64,000 bases of DNA from Phenylobacterium glaciei (GCF_016772415.1 NZ_JAGSGD010000001.1:1571001-1635000), one strand, 5' to 3'. Shown: positions 9,502 to 18,948, counted from the stretch's first letter. Numbers and translations are program-made. Notes: a model not told the origin generated them from the sequence alone.

Positions 9502-9972
9502 ATGACCTTGCCGCCCCGCCGACCGCGGCTGGCCATCTTTGGCGCAGGCCCCGCCGGTTCGGCCTTCGCCCGTCAGTTCGCCCTGCTGCCCTTCGAGGTG
9601 GAGGCCTACGACACTCGGCCCCACAACGCCGACCACGCCACCATCCTCTCTGAGGACGAACTGGTGGAGGTGGCCGGCTGCCTGGAGGACGGCGACTACG
9701 CCCTGATCGCCGGGGCCACGCATGAGCAGGACGGTCGGATCGCCACCGCCATCCTGACCGCGGGTCGGTTCCGGTATTGTGGCATGATCGGATCGCGGAA
9801 GAAGCGCGATGAGATCCTGGAGATGCTGGCGGAGGGGGGCGTGGCGTCCGAGACCGTCGCGCGCCTGCAATGCCCCATCGGTATCCCGCAACTGCACGGC
9901 CGCGCGCCGGAGGTGATCGCCGTCTCGGTGGCCGCCCAGGTCCTGCAGGTGCTGCAGGAGGATGAAGCCTAG
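9502..9972 (+). CDS. XdhC Rossmann-domain protein (standalone)
   Basis: A 156-aa protein matching the C-terminal Rossmann domain of XdhC, which helps insert the sulfurated molybdenum cofactor into xanthine dehydrogenase-type enzymes. Visible motifs are the nucleotide loop FGAGPAGSA near the N-terminus, MIGSRKKR in the middle, and the conserved CPIGIP..HGR.PEVIAVSVAAQ block at the end. The usual N-terminal XdhC/CoxI Cys domain is absent, and no xdhA, xdhB or molybdopterin gene lies nearby. It overlaps the convergent gluconokinase by 4 bp. The family call is firm; the role without a partner domain is uncertain. Confidence 0.85.
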   Translation: MTLPPRRPRLAIFGAGPAGSAFARQFALLPFEVEAYDTRPHNADHATILSEDELVEVAGCLEDGDYALIAGATHEQDGRIATAILTAGRFRYCGMIGSRKKRDEILEMLAEGGVASETVARLQCPIGIPQLHGRAPEVIAVSVAAQVLQVLQEDEA

Positions 9973-10517
9973 GGCGTGGTCGGCCGGCTGAGCCCTAGCG
10001 CCGCCAACACCTGCTCCACCTGAACCTCGGTCGGCAAGGCGATGTCGATGGCGACCGCGCCCTCCTCGGGGGCAGGGTGTTCCAAAGTTGCGAGCTGGCC
10101 GTCCAGTCCCCCTGGCCCCGCGAAGTGGCCCGTCCGCTCGGCGAGCCGTCGATGAAGCGTGGGCCGGTCGCCGGTCAGCCAGATGAACCGCAGACCTGGC
10201 CGACCGGCCCGCAACCCGTCCCGATAGGTGCGCTTGAGGGCCGAGCAGGCCAGCAGGCACGGCGTGTTCTCCGCGCAGCGGTCGTCGATCCACTGGCGCA
10301 CGGCCGCCAGCCAGGGCGCGCGGTCGGCGTCGGTCAGGGCCTCGCCGCGCCGTATCTTATCCAGGTTCGCCGCTGGATGCAGGTCATCGCCGTCCCGCGT
10401 AGCCCAGCCGAGGCGCGCGGCGAGGGCCTCCGTCAGGGTGGATTTGCCCGACCCGGACACGCCCATCACGACAACGATGGGTGCAGGGACTTGCGGGACT
10501 GTCGAGGCGGCTGACAT
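9969..10517 (-). CDS. gntK: Gluconokinase
   Basis: A 182-aa GntK/IdnK-type gluconokinase (EC 2.7.1.12), phosphorylating gluconate to 6-phosphogluconate with ATP and feeding Entner-Doudoroff metabolism. The P-loop GVSGSGKS is at residues 19-26. WATRDGDDLHP and CSALKRTYRD are the usual substrate- and nucleotide-binding blocks, and FIWLTGD completes the family pattern. I prefer the ATG at 10517. A GTG at 10583 would add 22 residues and overlap the divergent gene. Its stop overlaps the xdhC-like gene by 4 bp, tail to tail. Confidence 0.92.
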   Translation of the reverse strand: MSAASTVPQVPAPIVVVMGVSGSGKSTLTEALAARLGWATRDGDDLHPAANLDKIRRGEALTDADRAPWLAAVRQWIDDRCAENTPCLLACSALKRTYRDGLRAGRPGLRFIWLTGDRPTLHRRLAERTGHFAGPGGLDGQLATLEHPAPEEGAVAIDIALPTEVQVEQVLAALGLSRPTTP

Positions 10518-10559
10518 GCTGAATTTCTGACATACGGCAAGCCACAACACGAGGCGCAG

Positions 10560-11075
10560 ATGTCTTCCGAACAGGCTCTGCACCGGGGAACCGTCGGTCG
10601 CGGCTTCCAGATCGCGTCGGGAGCCTCGGTAGGGGCGCCCGGCAACCCGTTTCCGCGAGGCGCCCTGAGGTTACAGGCGCCGCTCTTCAAGGCCGCGGGC
10701 CTTGATCTGGAGGCCGAGATTGCTGGCTTGGTCTGGGGGACGGTAAGTGTCGAGCTGGCCTATGAGCTCAGCCGGGGCGCGGCCGATATCACCTTGGAGG
10801 GCATCGACTGGACCGCCGAGCTGACCGGAGAGGGGCGCATCGGCCCGGAGACCTTCTCTTTCTTCCGCTGCCACCTGACCTATGCCGACCGCAGCTATCG
10901 CGGGCTGATCTACCTGCCGCATCCGGAGACCAAGCCCGCCACCAACGCCCACCGCAAGAATGTGCTGGAGGTCCTCACCTCCCAGGTCGAGGGCCTTACC
11001 TTTGGGCAGCCGGTGTCGGTCCTGTGCCGTGCAGACGCCTTCACGGCTTCCCTCGAACCGCGCTGGACCCGATAA
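10560..11075 (+). CDS. Conserved hypothetical protein, 171 aa
   Basis: I do not recognise this soluble protein with certainty. It has no signal peptide or membrane segment. A motif near residues 11-40 (GTVGRGFQIASG ... NPFPRGALRLQ) and the later LEVLTSQVEGLTFGQPVSVL loosely recall the beta-barrel of CTP-dependent riboflavin kinases, but this is a weak visual resemblance. It lies 7 bp before the ornithine cyclodeaminase-like gene on the same strand, so the two are probably co-transcribed and may share a pathway. Confidence 0.7.
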   Translation: MSSEQALHRGTVGRGFQIASGASVGAPGNPFPRGALRLQAPLFKAAGLDLEAEIAGLVWGTVSVELAYELSRGAADITLEGIDWTAELTGEGRIGPETFSFFRCHLTYADRSYRGLIYLPHPETKPATNAHRKNVLEVLTSQVEGLTFGQPVSVLCRADAFTASLEPRWTR

Positions 11076-11082
11076 GCGCCTC

Positions 11083-12027
11083 ATGCGGCTGATCGATCAG
11101 GATGAGGTGCGGGAGCGGCTGACCTACGAGGTCGCCATTCCCATCGTGCGCGCGGCGATGATCGCGCTTTCCAGCGGGCAGACGCGGCAGCACCTGCGCT
11201 CCATCATCCCGCTGGCCGAGGGCCGGATGTTCGGGATCATGCCCGGCGCCCTTGGGGAGCGGGCGGCCTTCGGAGCCAAGCTGATCAGCGTATTTCCGGA
11301 AAACTTCGCCCAGGGCAAACAGTCCCACCAGGGGGTGGTGATCCTGTTCGATCCCGAGACCGGCGCGCCGACCTGCGTGGCCCATGCCGGCGAGGTCACC
11401 GCGATCCGCACCGCGGCGGCCAGCGCGGTGGCCACCGACGCGCTGGCAAGGCCAAAGGCGACGCGGTTGGCCATCCTCGGCTACGGCGAACAGGCTGAGA
11501 CCCACCTGCGAGCCGTGCGCCACGTCCGGCCCCTCGATCACGTCACCGTCTGGGGGCGCTCGCTGGAGCGAGCTTGGGCCTTCGCCGCGCGGATGGCGCA
11601 GGAGACCGGCCTGCCCGTGGTGGCCGCATCCGACGTCGAAAGCGCCGTGGCGCAGGCCGACATCATCTGTACGGTCAGCGGGTCTCAGGAGCCGATCCTC
11701 AAGGGCGCCTGGGTGCGTCCCGGAACCCACCTAAACCTCGTCGGCTCCAGCCGGGCCGGGCCTGTCGAGGTGGATGACGACCTGGTGGCCGCCAGCCGCT
11801 TCATCGCCGACAGCCGCGAGGGCGTCCTGGCCCAGGGGGCGGAGTTCCTGCGGGCCAAGGCCGCGGGCCGGATCGGCGACGACCACGTGGTGGGCGAGAT
11901 CGGTCAGGTGCTCTCGGGCGCGCTGGCGGGCCGTCAGTCTGCTGACCAGGTCACCGCCTACAAGTCGCTGGGCCACATCGTCCAGGACTTGGCCAGCGTT
12001 CAGGCGCTGTATTCAGGCGCTCGCTGA
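11083..12027 (+). CDS. Ornithine cyclodeaminase / mu-crystallin family NAD(P)-dependent enzyme
   Basis: A 314-aa protein of the OCD/mu-crystallin family, whose members are ornithine cyclodeaminases, alanine dehydrogenases or ketimine reductases. Visible features are the early HLRSIIPL segment, the conserved HAGEVTAIRTAAASAVATDAL helix, the Rossmann loop ILGYGEQAETHL at about residues 128-139, the AQADIICTVSGS motif and HLNLVGS. The start at 11083 follows the upstream gene by 7 bp; a longer frame from 10960 would run inside that gene. It overlaps the convergent DUF4199 gene by 15 bp. The exact substrate cannot be read from the sequence. Confidence 0.87.
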   Translation: MRLIDQDEVRERLTYEVAIPIVRAAMIALSSGQTRQHLRSIIPLAEGRMFGIMPGALGERAAFGAKLISVFPENFAQGKQSHQGVVILFDPETGAPTCVAHAGEVTAIRTAAASAVATDALARPKATRLAILGYGEQAETHLRAVRHVRPLDHVTVWGRSLERAWAFAARMAQETGLPVVAASDVESAVAQADIICTVSGSQEPILKGAWVRPGTHLNLVGSSRAGPVEVDDDLVAASRFIADSREGVLAQGAEFLRAKAAGRIGDDHVVGEIGQVLSGALAGRQSADQVTAYKSLGHIVQDLASVQALYSGAR

Positions 12028-12546
12028 CCTGGCCGGGAGGAAGTTTGGCATCCGCAGCAGGCCCGCGCTGACCAGGGCCACCAGCAGGCCCACCGGGAAG
12101 ACTTCCGCCGAGGTCATGAGCCAGCGGTAGAGCGGCCTTTCGTAGGAGGTCTGCATCGCGGCCATTTCAGCGGCCGCCTTGGCGTATTCCGCGCCTGTGA
12201 CGCCGGCGGCGCGCTTGGCGGCCAGGGTTTCGGCCACCATGTCTGGCATGAACCGGTAGCCGGTCGCCGCCAGATAGGCTTCCCATCCCGCGACATAGGC
12301 GACCGACGCCACCACTGCGATGCCCAGCCCCATTAGGAAGGCGCTCTGAAACCGGATCACGCCGCCCAGCCTCTGGTCACGATACTGCTTCACCGCGACC
12401 AGGATCGAGGACAGGGCGACAAGCATGATCAGATAGCCCAGCCAGACACTGCCGTGGCCGGTGCTGGAGGTCAGGATGGTGGCCAGGATGCCAATGATGG
12501 CTGCGAAGCCTGAGATCAGGCCGTAGGTGATGATTGTACGTGTCAT
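12013..12546 (-). CDS. DUF4199-like four-helix membrane protein
   Basis: A 177-aa inner-membrane protein with four clear hydrophobic segments: two within residues 1-55, one at about 70-90 and one near the C-terminus. The arrangement and the charged stretch before helix 4 fit DUF4199. The start at 12546 is preceded by GGGAG on the minus strand. It lies 94 bp downstream of a membrane-anchored LuxR-type regulator on the same strand. That pairing suggests a regulator and target or a sensor pair. The biochemical function is unknown. Confidence 0.8.
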   Translation of the reverse strand: MTRTIITYGLISGFAAIIGILATILTSSTGHGSVWLGYLIMLVALSSILVAVKQYRDQRLGGVIRFQSAFLMGLGIAVVASVAYVAGWEAYLAATGYRFMPDMVAETLAAKRAAGVTGAEYAKAAAEMAAMQTSYERPLYRWLMTSAEVFPVGLLVALVSAGLLRMPNFLPARSASA

Positions 12547-12640
12547 GTGGTTGCTCCCGCGTCTGGCCCCCAAAATGCGGTCCGGCGAAGCTTACGGCCA
12601 TCACCCGAAAGGGTGAAATCATCCCGGTCGCCTGTTTCGC

Positions 12641-13048
12641 CTAGGGTAGCAGGTGCAGGTCGCGCGCCTTGCGCACAGCCTGGGTGCGCCGGCTGACCTC
12701 CAGCTTGGAAAACAGGTTGGCGGCGTGGGTCTTCACGGTGTCGGGCGAGACGCCGAGCGTTCGGGCGATCTCCTTGTTGGACTGCCCGGCCGCCAGCTGC
12801 TTCAGCACCTTCACCTCCTGGCGGGTGAGGCCGAGCGAGGCGACGGCGGCGGTGTTGGGTTCAAAGGCGGTCTTGCGGGCATTGAGCTTCCAGCCGACCC
12901 AGACCCCACCGGCCGCGAAGGCCGCGCCCACCAGAGCGACATAGATCTGCAGCGGAAGGGCGTGAGTCAGCGCCCGGTACTGTAGCCACTGCAGCGCAAA
13001 GGCGCCGCCGGCGAGGACTAGGGCCCACAGGAGGATCAAGCGGATCAT
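12641..13048 (-). CDS. Membrane-anchored LuxR-type HTH regulator
   Basis: A 135-aa protein with two N-terminal transmembrane helices (about residues 3-22 and 34-55) followed by a LuxR-type helix-turn-helix. The block LGLTRQEVKVLKQLAAGQSN is followed by KEIARTLGVSPDTVKTH, the GerE consensus. There is no receiver domain, so the DNA-binding domain appears to be tethered to the membrane and perhaps released or regulated there. It is the first gene of a minus-strand pair with the DUF4199 protein. Confidence 0.88.
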   Translation of the reverse strand: MIRLILLWALVLAGGAFALQWLQYRALTHALPLQIYVALVGAAFAAGGVWVGWKLNARKTAFEPNTAAVASLGLTRQEVKVLKQLAAGQSNKEIARTLGVSPDTVKTHAANLFSKLEVSRRTQAVRKARDLHLLP

Positions 13049-13165
13049 GTCGCGATGGTGCGTGATCCCAGGCGAAGTTCAATATCCACGCCACAATCAG
13101 GGCTGAGACTGGTCGTTCCAAACTCATCGACTAAGATGGAGCCGAGACTTGAGAGAGGCCCCGCC

Positions 13166-13558
13166 ATGACCACCAGCCTTCGCCGTCCGCCCACCCTGCT
13201 GACCATCGGTCAGCTCTGCCGCGAGTTCGAGGTCACGCCGCGCACCCTGCGCTACTACGAGGAGCAGGGCCTGCTGTCGCCCGAGCGCCGGGACCAGCAG
13301 CGGCTCTATTCCCGCCGCGACCGCGCCCGGCTGCAGCTGATCCTGCGCGGCCGGCGGGTCGGCCTGTCGCTGGCCCAGATCCGCGAGGTTTTGGACCTGC
13401 ACAATCCGGCCGACCAGGACGCGGCCCAGAACGCGCTCGCCCTGCGCGCCTTCCAGCAGCGGATCACCGCTCTGGAGCAGCAGCGCGAGGAGGTGGTGGG
13501 CGCCATCGAAACCCTCGAAGCCGCCTGCGCCCGCCTGGAAGCGCATCTGCAGCACTGA
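13166..13558 (+). CDS. MerR-family transcriptional regulator
   Basis: A 130-aa one-domain regulator: N-terminal MerR winged helix (LTIGQLCREFEVTPRTLRYY, residues 11-30), the EEQGLLSPERR wing, and a C-terminal dimerising coiled coil rich in Glu and Gln. It has no effector-binding extension or metal-binding Cys pattern. This short form resembles the LiuR/acyl-CoA-catabolism class, but no such target gene is adjacent. The start at 13166 follows GAGAGAGG. It is divergent from the LuxR-type gene, sharing about 117 bp of promoter region. Confidence 0.88.
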   Translation: MTTSLRRPPTLLTIGQLCREFEVTPRTLRYYEEQGLLSPERRDQQRLYSRRDRARLQLILRGRRVGLSLAQIREVLDLHNPADQDAAQNALALRAFQQRITALEQQREEVVGAIETLEAACARLEAHLQH

Positions 13559-13713
13559 CACCACACCGACCGCAACACCCTCGTCCGCGTGGCTCAGCCG
13601 ACCCCAACCCCCTGGCCCGCGAGGCCGCCGGCGCCTGAGGGGGCTGTCACAACCGCGATCCATGCTAGTCAGGGCCCGCGCGGCGAGGACGCCGCGATGG
13701 CGTCGAGACGAGA

Positions 13714-15003
13714 ATGCTTGAGAGTCCCTTCACCCGGTCCCCGGTGAAAATCGGCGTGATCGGATTGGGTTATGTCGGCCTGCCCCTGGCCGTGGCCCTG
13801 GCCGGACACTATGCGGTCGTAGGTTTCGACATCGGCGCTGAGCGGATCGCCGAGCTGAAGGCCGGCCACGACCGCACCCTGGAGGTCGACGCCGAGGAAC
13901 TGACCGCCGCCGCCAACCTGTCCTTCTCCCTGGACGAGGCGGATCTCGCGGCCTGCAATGTCTTCATCGTCACCGTCCCCACCCCCATTGACCGCCACAA
14001 GCGCCCCGATCTTTCGGCCCTGCTGGCCGCCAGCCGCACGGTGGGCCGCGCCATCTCCAAGGGCGGTGTGGTGATCTACGAATCCACCGTCTATCCGGGC
14101 GCCACCGAAGAGGACTGCGTGCCGGTGGTGGAGCAGGTCTCGGGCCTGACATTCAACTCAGACTTCTTCGCCGGCTACAGCCCCGAGCGCGCCAATCCCG
14201 GCGACCGGGCCCACCGACTGTCCTCGATCATCAAGGTGACCTCGGGCTCGACGCCGGAGGTGGCGGCCTTCGTCGACGCCCTCTACGGCGCGGTGGTGAC
14301 GGCGGGCACCCACTTGGCCAGCTCGATCCGCGTGGCCGAGGCCGCCAAGGTGATCGAGAACACCCAGCGCGACCTGAACATCGCCCTGATCAACGAGTTC
14401 TCGCTGATCTTCAACCGGCTGGGGGTCGACACCCAGGAGGTGCTGGCCGCGGCTGGAACCAAGTGGAACTTCCTGAAGTTCCAGCCGGGCCTGGTGGGCG
14501 GCCACTGTATCGGGGTCGATCCCTACTACCTGACCCACAAAGCGCAAGACGCCGGCTACGACCCGCAGGTGATCCTGGCCGGGCGGCGGATCAATGACGG
14601 CATGGGCGCCTATATCGCCCAGAGCCTGATCAAGACCATGATCCAGCGCGACACCAAGGTGCGCGGGGCGCGGGTTCTGGTGATGGGCCTGACCTTCAAG
14701 GAAAACTGCCCCGACCTGCGCAACACGCGGGTGATCGATATCGTCCGCGAACTGGCCGACTACAATGTGGCCGTCGACGTCTACGATCCCTGGGTCGACG
14801 CCGACGAGACCCAGGCTGAGTACGGCGTCCGTCCGGTCGCCGAGGTGGCCCAAGGCGCCTACGACGCCATCGTGGTGGCCGTCGCCCATTCCGCCTTCCT
14901 GGAGATGGGGCTGCCGGCCATCCGCGCGCTCGGGAAGCCCGGCGCGGTGCTCTATGACGTCAAGTCTGTCTTCCCCAAGGGAGGGGCCGACCTACGACTC
15001 TAG
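13714..15003 (+). CDS. Nucleotide-sugar 6-dehydrogenase (UDP-HexNAc dehydrogenase, TviB/WbpA type)
   Basis: A 429-aa NAD-dependent UDP-sugar dehydrogenase making a uronic-acid sugar nucleotide. The Rossmann loop [11 protein letters not shown] is at residues 14-24, an [11 protein letters not shown] segment lies in the middle, and the catalytic Cys265 is in [11 protein letters not shown]. The C-terminal domain has [14 protein letters not shown]. The YSPER.NPGD segment places it with the TviB/WbpA/WecC branch rather than UDP-glucose dehydrogenases. It probably supplies acidic sugars for polysaccharide. It overlaps the convergent tesA gene by 4 bp. Confidence 0.9.
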   Translation: MLESPFTRSPVKIGVIGLGYVGLPLAVALAGHYAVVGFDIGAERIAELKAGHDRTLEVDAEELTAAANLSFSLDEADLAACNVFIVTVPTPIDRHKRPDLSALLAASRTVGRAISKGGVVIYESTVYPGATEEDCVPVVEQVSGLTFNSDFFAGYSPERANPGDRAHRLSSIIKVTSGSTPEVAAFVDALYGAVVTAGTHLASSIRVAEAAKVIENTQRDLNIALINEFSLIFNRLGVDTQEVLAAAGTKWNFLKFQPGLVGGHCIGVDPYYLTHKAQDAGYDPQVILAGRRINDGMGAYIAQSLIKTMIQRDTKVRGARVLVMGLTFKENCPDLRNTRVIDIVRELADYNVAVDVYDPWVDADETQAEYGVRPVAEVAQGAYDAIVVAVAHSAFLEMGLPAIRALGKPGAVLYDVKSVFPKGGADLRL

Positions 15004-15602
15004 CCGAGAACCCGGGCGACCACAGGGGCCAGACGCTGGGCGATGATGGCGGCGCCCTTGGCGTTGGGGTGGATGCCGTCGCGCTGGGTCAGGCCTGCGG
15101 CGCCGGCCAGGAGGTTGGGATAGAGGGCGATCCCGTGGGCCTTGGCCACCGCCGGGAAGACGGCGTTGAAGTCCCGCGCATAGCCGCCGCCGATGGCGGG
15201 CGGGGCGGCGAGGCCAGCCAGCAGCACATGGATTTTCCGCGCCTTCAACCGCCGCACGATCGCGTCGAGGTTCGCACGCGTGGTGGCGGGCTTGAGGCCT
15301 TGCAGCAGATCGTTTCCGCCCAGGGCCACGATGCACAGGGTGGTGTCCTTCTGGACGCTGAAGTCCACCCGCGCCAGCCCACCGGCTGTGGTGTCGCCGG
15401 AGACTCCGGCGGGGCGGATGGTTGCGCTTTTTCCCAGCTTGGCGAGCTCGGCCTGTAGCCTCGCGGGGAAGGCGGCCGAAACCGGCAGGCCGAAGCCGGC
15501 GGTGATGGAGTCGCCCAGGATGGTCACCACCGGCCTGCCCGCGGCCAGGGCGGGGAGGGGGGCGGCCAGGGCGGCGACGATCAGCAGGCGGCGGGTCAAC
15601 AT
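15000..15602 (-). CDS. tesA: Periplasmic SGNH arylesterase / lysophospholipase L1-type (TesA)
   Basis: A 200-aa GDSL/SGNH hydrolase. It has an N-terminal signal peptide (MLTRR, hydrophobic core, ALAAG), the nucleophile Ser32 in GDSITAG, an oxyanion Asn in GGND, and the catalytic Asp/His in DGIHPN near residue 177. It would hydrolyse acyl esters or thioesters in the periplasm. It is divergent from an ABC transporter pair of the YbbA/YbbP type. The same tesA / ybbA-ybbP arrangement is known in Escherichia coli, which supports the name. Confidence 0.9.
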   Translation of the reverse strand: MLTRRLLIVAALAAPLPALAAGRPVVTILGDSITAGFGLPVSAAFPARLQAELAKLGKSATIRPAGVSGDTTAGGLARVDFSVQKDTTLCIVALGGNDLLQGLKPATTRANLDAIVRRLKARKIHVLLAGLAAPPAIGGGYARDFNAVFPAVAKAHGIALYPNLLAGAAGLTQRDGIHPNAKGAAIIAQRLAPVVARVLG

Positions 15603-15620
15603 GGAGCAGGTGTATCGGTC

Positions 15621-16370
15621 ATGAGTCTGTCCTATTTAAGGGCTCAGCATCACAGCTCAATGGAAGCGGGACCTTACTTGGCGCAGACGACGCAGGCCGG
15701 TGCGCCGGTGGAACTGGACGGGGTGTCGCTGAGCCTGCCGTCGGCGGCGGGGCCGGTGCAGATTCTACGCGACCTGAATTTCCGGGTGGAGTCGGGCGAA
15801 CGGGTGGCGGTGACCGGGCCCTCGGGCTCGGGCAAGTCGTCGCTGATCTCGGTGGCCGCGGGGCTGGAGCTGCCCACCGCCGGAGCCGTGCGCCTGTTTG
15901 GCCAGGACCTGTCCAAGCTGGACGAGGACGGCCGCGCGCGTCTGCGGCGGGGCAGGGTGTCCCTGGTCTTCCAGTCCTTCCACCTGCTGCCCAACATGAC
16001 GGCGGTGGAGAACATCGCCGCCCCCCTGGAGATCGCCGGGCGCCGTGACGCCGCCGAGGTGGCGCGCGCCTGGCTGGACCGGGTGGGGCTGGCGGCGCGG
16101 GGACGGCACTATCCGCACCAGCTGTCCGGCGGCGAGCAGCAACGCATCGCGCTGGCCCGGGCTCTGGCGCCCCGGCCCGCCCTGCTGTTCGCCGACGAGC
16201 CCACCGGCAATCTCGACGCCGCCAACGCCGCCCTGGTGGCTGACCTGATGTTCGACCTGGTGGTGGAGACCGGCGCGGCCCTGGTGCTGGTGACCCACGA
16301 CGCGGTCCTGGCCAAGCGCGCCGACCGCCAAGTGGTGTTGGGCGACGGGCGGACGGTCGCCGCCGCATGA
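15621..16370 (+). CDS. ybbA: ABC transporter ATP-binding protein (YbbA/LolD type)
   Basis: A 249-aa ATPase subunit. The Walker A motif GPSGSGKS is at about residues 66-73, the signature LSGGEQQR at about 169, Walker B with LLFADEPTGN, and the H-loop VTHD. It resembles the MacB/LolD/YbbA subfamily that powers FtsX-type permeases. Its stop overlaps the permease start (ATGA), so the two are translationally coupled. The start is uncertain: an ATG at 15660 is also possible, and neither has a strong ribosome site. Confidence 0.92.
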   Translation: MSLSYLRAQHHSSMEAGPYLAQTTQAGAPVELDGVSLSLPSAAGPVQILRDLNFRVESGERVAVTGPSGSGKSSLISVAAGLELPTAGAVRLFGQDLSKLDEDGRARLRRGRVSLVFQSFHLLPNMTAVENIAAPLEIAGRRDAAEVARAWLDRVGLAARGRHYPHQLSGGEQQRIALARALAPRPALLFADEPTGNLDAANAALVADLMFDLVVETGAALVLVTHDAVLAKRADRQVVLGDGRTVAAA

Positions 16371-18886
16371 GTCCCCTGGCCTGGAGGTTCGCCGTTCGGG
16401 AATTGCGGGGCGGGGTGCGCGGCTTCCGCATCTTCCTGGCCTGCCTGGCCCTGGGCGTGGCGGCCATCGCCGCGGCCGGCTCGACGGCGGAGGCGTTCCG
16501 GCAGGGGCTGGCGGGGCAGGCGCGCGAGATCCTCGGCGGTGACCTTGCCGCGACCCTGGAGCAACGCCGCTTCACTCCGATGGAGCGGGCCGCGATCTCG
16601 AAAATGGGCCAGGTCTCTTGGGCGGTCAGCGCCCGGGCCATGGCCGAGGCCCCGTCCGGTGAGCGCCGGCTGGTGGAGCTGCGCGGCGTCAGCGGCGACT
16701 ATCCCCTGGCGGGCAAGGTGGAATTGCAGGGGGCGAAGTCCCTGGCCGACGCCCTGCGGTCCGTGGGCGGCGTGCCCGGCGCGGTGGTGGAACAGGCCCT
16801 GCTGGATCGGCTGGGCCTGAAGCTGGGCGACCGGATACTTGTGGGCAATACCCCAATGATCGCCCGCGCCGTCCTGGTGCAGGAGCCGGACCGGCTGTCG
16901 CGGGGCTTCGCCCTGGGTCCTCGTGTGCTCACGCGGCTGCAGGTGGTGGAGGAGGGGGGCTTCCTTGCGCCAGGTCTGCCGTTCGGCGAGACCGCGCGGA
17001 TCGCTCTGCCGGCGGGCGCGGACACCGCGCCGGCCGCGAAACAACTCACCAAGGCGCTCAAGGGCGCCGAGGCTCGGGTCCGCCAGCGGGACGAGGCGGC
17101 GCCGGGGTTGCGCAGGCTGATCGAACAACTCGAATACTTCCTGGGCTTCATCGGCCTGGCCTCCCTGGTGGCCGGCGGGCTCGGCGTGCACGGGGCGGTC
17201 TCGGCCTTCCTGGAGCAGCGCAAGCCGGTGATCGCGGTGCTGAAGGCGCTGGGCGCCGAAGGGCCCCTGGTGCGCAATCTCTACCTGATCCAGATCGGCG
17301 CCCTGGCGCTGCTGGGGGTGGCCATCGGCCTGGCGATCGGCGCGGCGGCCCCCCTGGTGTTGGGCGCTCTGGTGGCCAAGGACCTGCCGATCCCGGCGCT
17401 GTTCGGGATCTATCCCCTGCCGCTGTTGAAGGCCGGCGCCTTCGGGCTGCTGTCGGCGGCGGCCTTCGCGCTCGGCCCCCTGGCGCGGGCGCGGCTGACC
17501 TCGCCGGCCACCCTGTTCCGCCATGACCTGCCGACCCGGTTTGCCTGGGGGATCGAGATCGTCGGGGCGGGCCTGGCGGCCTGCGCGCTCGCCGCCCTGG
17601 CGGTGGCGACCGCGCCGACGCCGCTGGCCGCCGCGATCATGATCGCCGGCGTGGTGGTGGCCTTCGCCATCCTGTGGGCGCTCGGCCTCGGCGGCGCCTG
17701 GCTGGCGGGACGAGCCCGGATCGGGGCGAGGGGATCTCTTCGGATCGCGCTGGCCAGTCTGGCGGGGCCGCGCTCGGCCGCCCGCACCGCCGCGCCCGCC
17801 ATCGGCCTCGGCGTCGCCCTGCTGGCCGCCGTCGTATTGATCCAGTCGAGCCTGCTGCGCCAGGTGGCCGAGGTTGCGCCCCGCACGGCGCCGGCCCTGG
17901 TGTTCACCGAGATTCCCGGCGACCGGGTTACGGCCTTCGACGCCGCCCTCACCAAGGCGTTCGGTGTCCCACTCACCGTCGACAACTACCTGCGCGCGCC
18001 CTTCGCCACCGGCCGCATCAGCCAGATCAACGGTAAGGCCGTAGTGGCGAGCCAGATCGCGCGGTCCGAACGCTGGGCCTATGACAACGACATCTCGCTC
18101 TCGGCTATCGGCGCCGAGCCACCCGCCGCCGGGATCGTCGAGGGCCACTGGTGGCCCTCGAACTATGCGGGCCCGCCGCTGCTGGCCATGGAGGCCGAGG
18201 TCGCCAAGGCCGGTGGCCTGAAACTGGGGGACAGCGTCACCCTCTCGGTCCTGGGTCGCGACATCGAGGCGAAGGTCGCGGTGCTGCGCAAGGTGGACTT
18301 CGGCGGCTTCGGCGCGAGCTTCCCCCTGGTGCTGGACCCCGCGGCCCTGGAGGGCGCCAACCTGCGCCACGTGGCGATCGCCAAGGCCAGCAAGGCGCAG
18401 GAGGCCGCGGCGACCCGGGCCCTGGGCGTGGACTTCGCCGAGGTCAACGTCATCTCGGTGCGCGAGCAGCTGGAGGCGGCCACCGAGCTGTTCGGTCGGT
18501 TGGCCCTGGCGATCCGGGGCGCGGCGGGTGTGGCCGCTCTGGCCGGGCTGCTGGTCCTGGCCGGAGCCATCGCCGCCGGCGCCCAGTCGCGCATGCGGGA
18601 GGCCGCGATCCTTAAGGTGCTGGGCGCCTCGCGGGGGCAGATCCTAAGTGTCTACGTCCTGGAATACGGCGCCGTCGGCGTGGTGGCCGGAGCGGCCGGC
18701 GTGGCCCTCGGCTGCGCCGCGGCGTGGCCGGTGGTGACAAAGGTGTTCCAGGCCCACTGGAGCGTGGACTGGACCGGGATCGCGGCCCTGGTGGGCGGCG
18801 CGGCCCTCCTGGCGGCGCTCGGCGGTCTGGCGGCGTCGCTTCAGGCCCTGTCCCGCCGGCCCGCCCCGGCGCTCCGCAGCGAATAG
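16367..18886 (+). CDS. ybbP: FtsX-family ABC transporter permease (YbbP type)
   Basis: An 839-aa inner-membrane permease partner of the preceding ATPase. The N-terminal helix RIFLACLALGVAAIAAAG is followed by a large periplasmic region, a first FtsX block at about 250-370, further helices to about 480, a second periplasmic domain, and a C-terminal FtsX block ending near residue 830. This duplicated layout and length match YbbP. YbbA-YbbP systems sit beside tesA and are thought to handle lipids or hydrophobic compounds, but the cargo is not established. Confidence 0.9.
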   Translation: MSPLAWRFAVRELRGGVRGFRIFLACLALGVAAIAAAGSTAEAFRQGLAGQAREILGGDLAATLEQRRFTPMERAAISKMGQVSWAVSARAMAEAPSGERRLVELRGVSGDYPLAGKVELQGAKSLADALRSVGGVPGAVVEQALLDRLGLKLGDRILVGNTPMIARAVLVQEPDRLSRGFALGPRVLTRLQVVEEGGFLAPGLPFGETARIALPAGADTAPAAKQLTKALKGAEARVRQRDEAAPGLRRLIEQLEYFLGFIGLASLVAGGLGVHGAVSAFLEQRKPVIAVLKALGAEGPLVRNLYLIQIGALALLGVAIGLAIGAAAPLVLGALVAKDLPIPALFGIYPLPLLKAGAFGLLSAAAFALGPLARARLTSPATLFRHDLPTRFAWGIEIVGAGLAACALAALAVATAPTPLAAAIMIAGVVVAFAILWALGLGGAWLAGRARIGARGSLRIALASLAGPRSAARTAAPAIGLGVALLAAVVLIQSSLLRQVAEVAPRTAPALVFTEIPGDRVTAFDAALTKAFGVPLTVDNYLRAPFATGRISQINGKAVVASQIARSERWAYDNDISLSAIGAEPPAAGIVEGHWWPSNYAGPPLLAMEAEVAKAGGLKLGDSVTLSVLGRDIEAKVAVLRKVDFGGFGASFPLVLDPAALEGANLRHVAIAKASKAQEAAATRALGVDFAEVNVISVREQLEAATELFGRLALAIRGAAGVAALAGLLVLAGAIAAGAQSRMREAAILKVLGASRGQILSVYVLEYGAVGVVAGAAGVALGCAAAWPVVTKVFQAHWSVDWTGIAALVGGAALLAALGGLAASLQALSRRPAPALRSE

Positions 18887-18940
18887 GCGCCGCGCAGTAC
18901 ACTGAAACAGTCGTGCACTGAACGTCTCAATGATGGGGTG

Positions 18941-18948
18941 TGACGTCA
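18941..18948. promoter_or_regulatory. TGACGTCA palindrome (possible operator)
   Basis: An 8-bp perfect palindrome upstream of the 19055 gene. The same core recurs inside a longer palindrome at 19687-19700, just downstream of that gene. The recurrence on both sides suggests a binding site for one regulator; the regulator is unknown. Confidence 0.35.
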
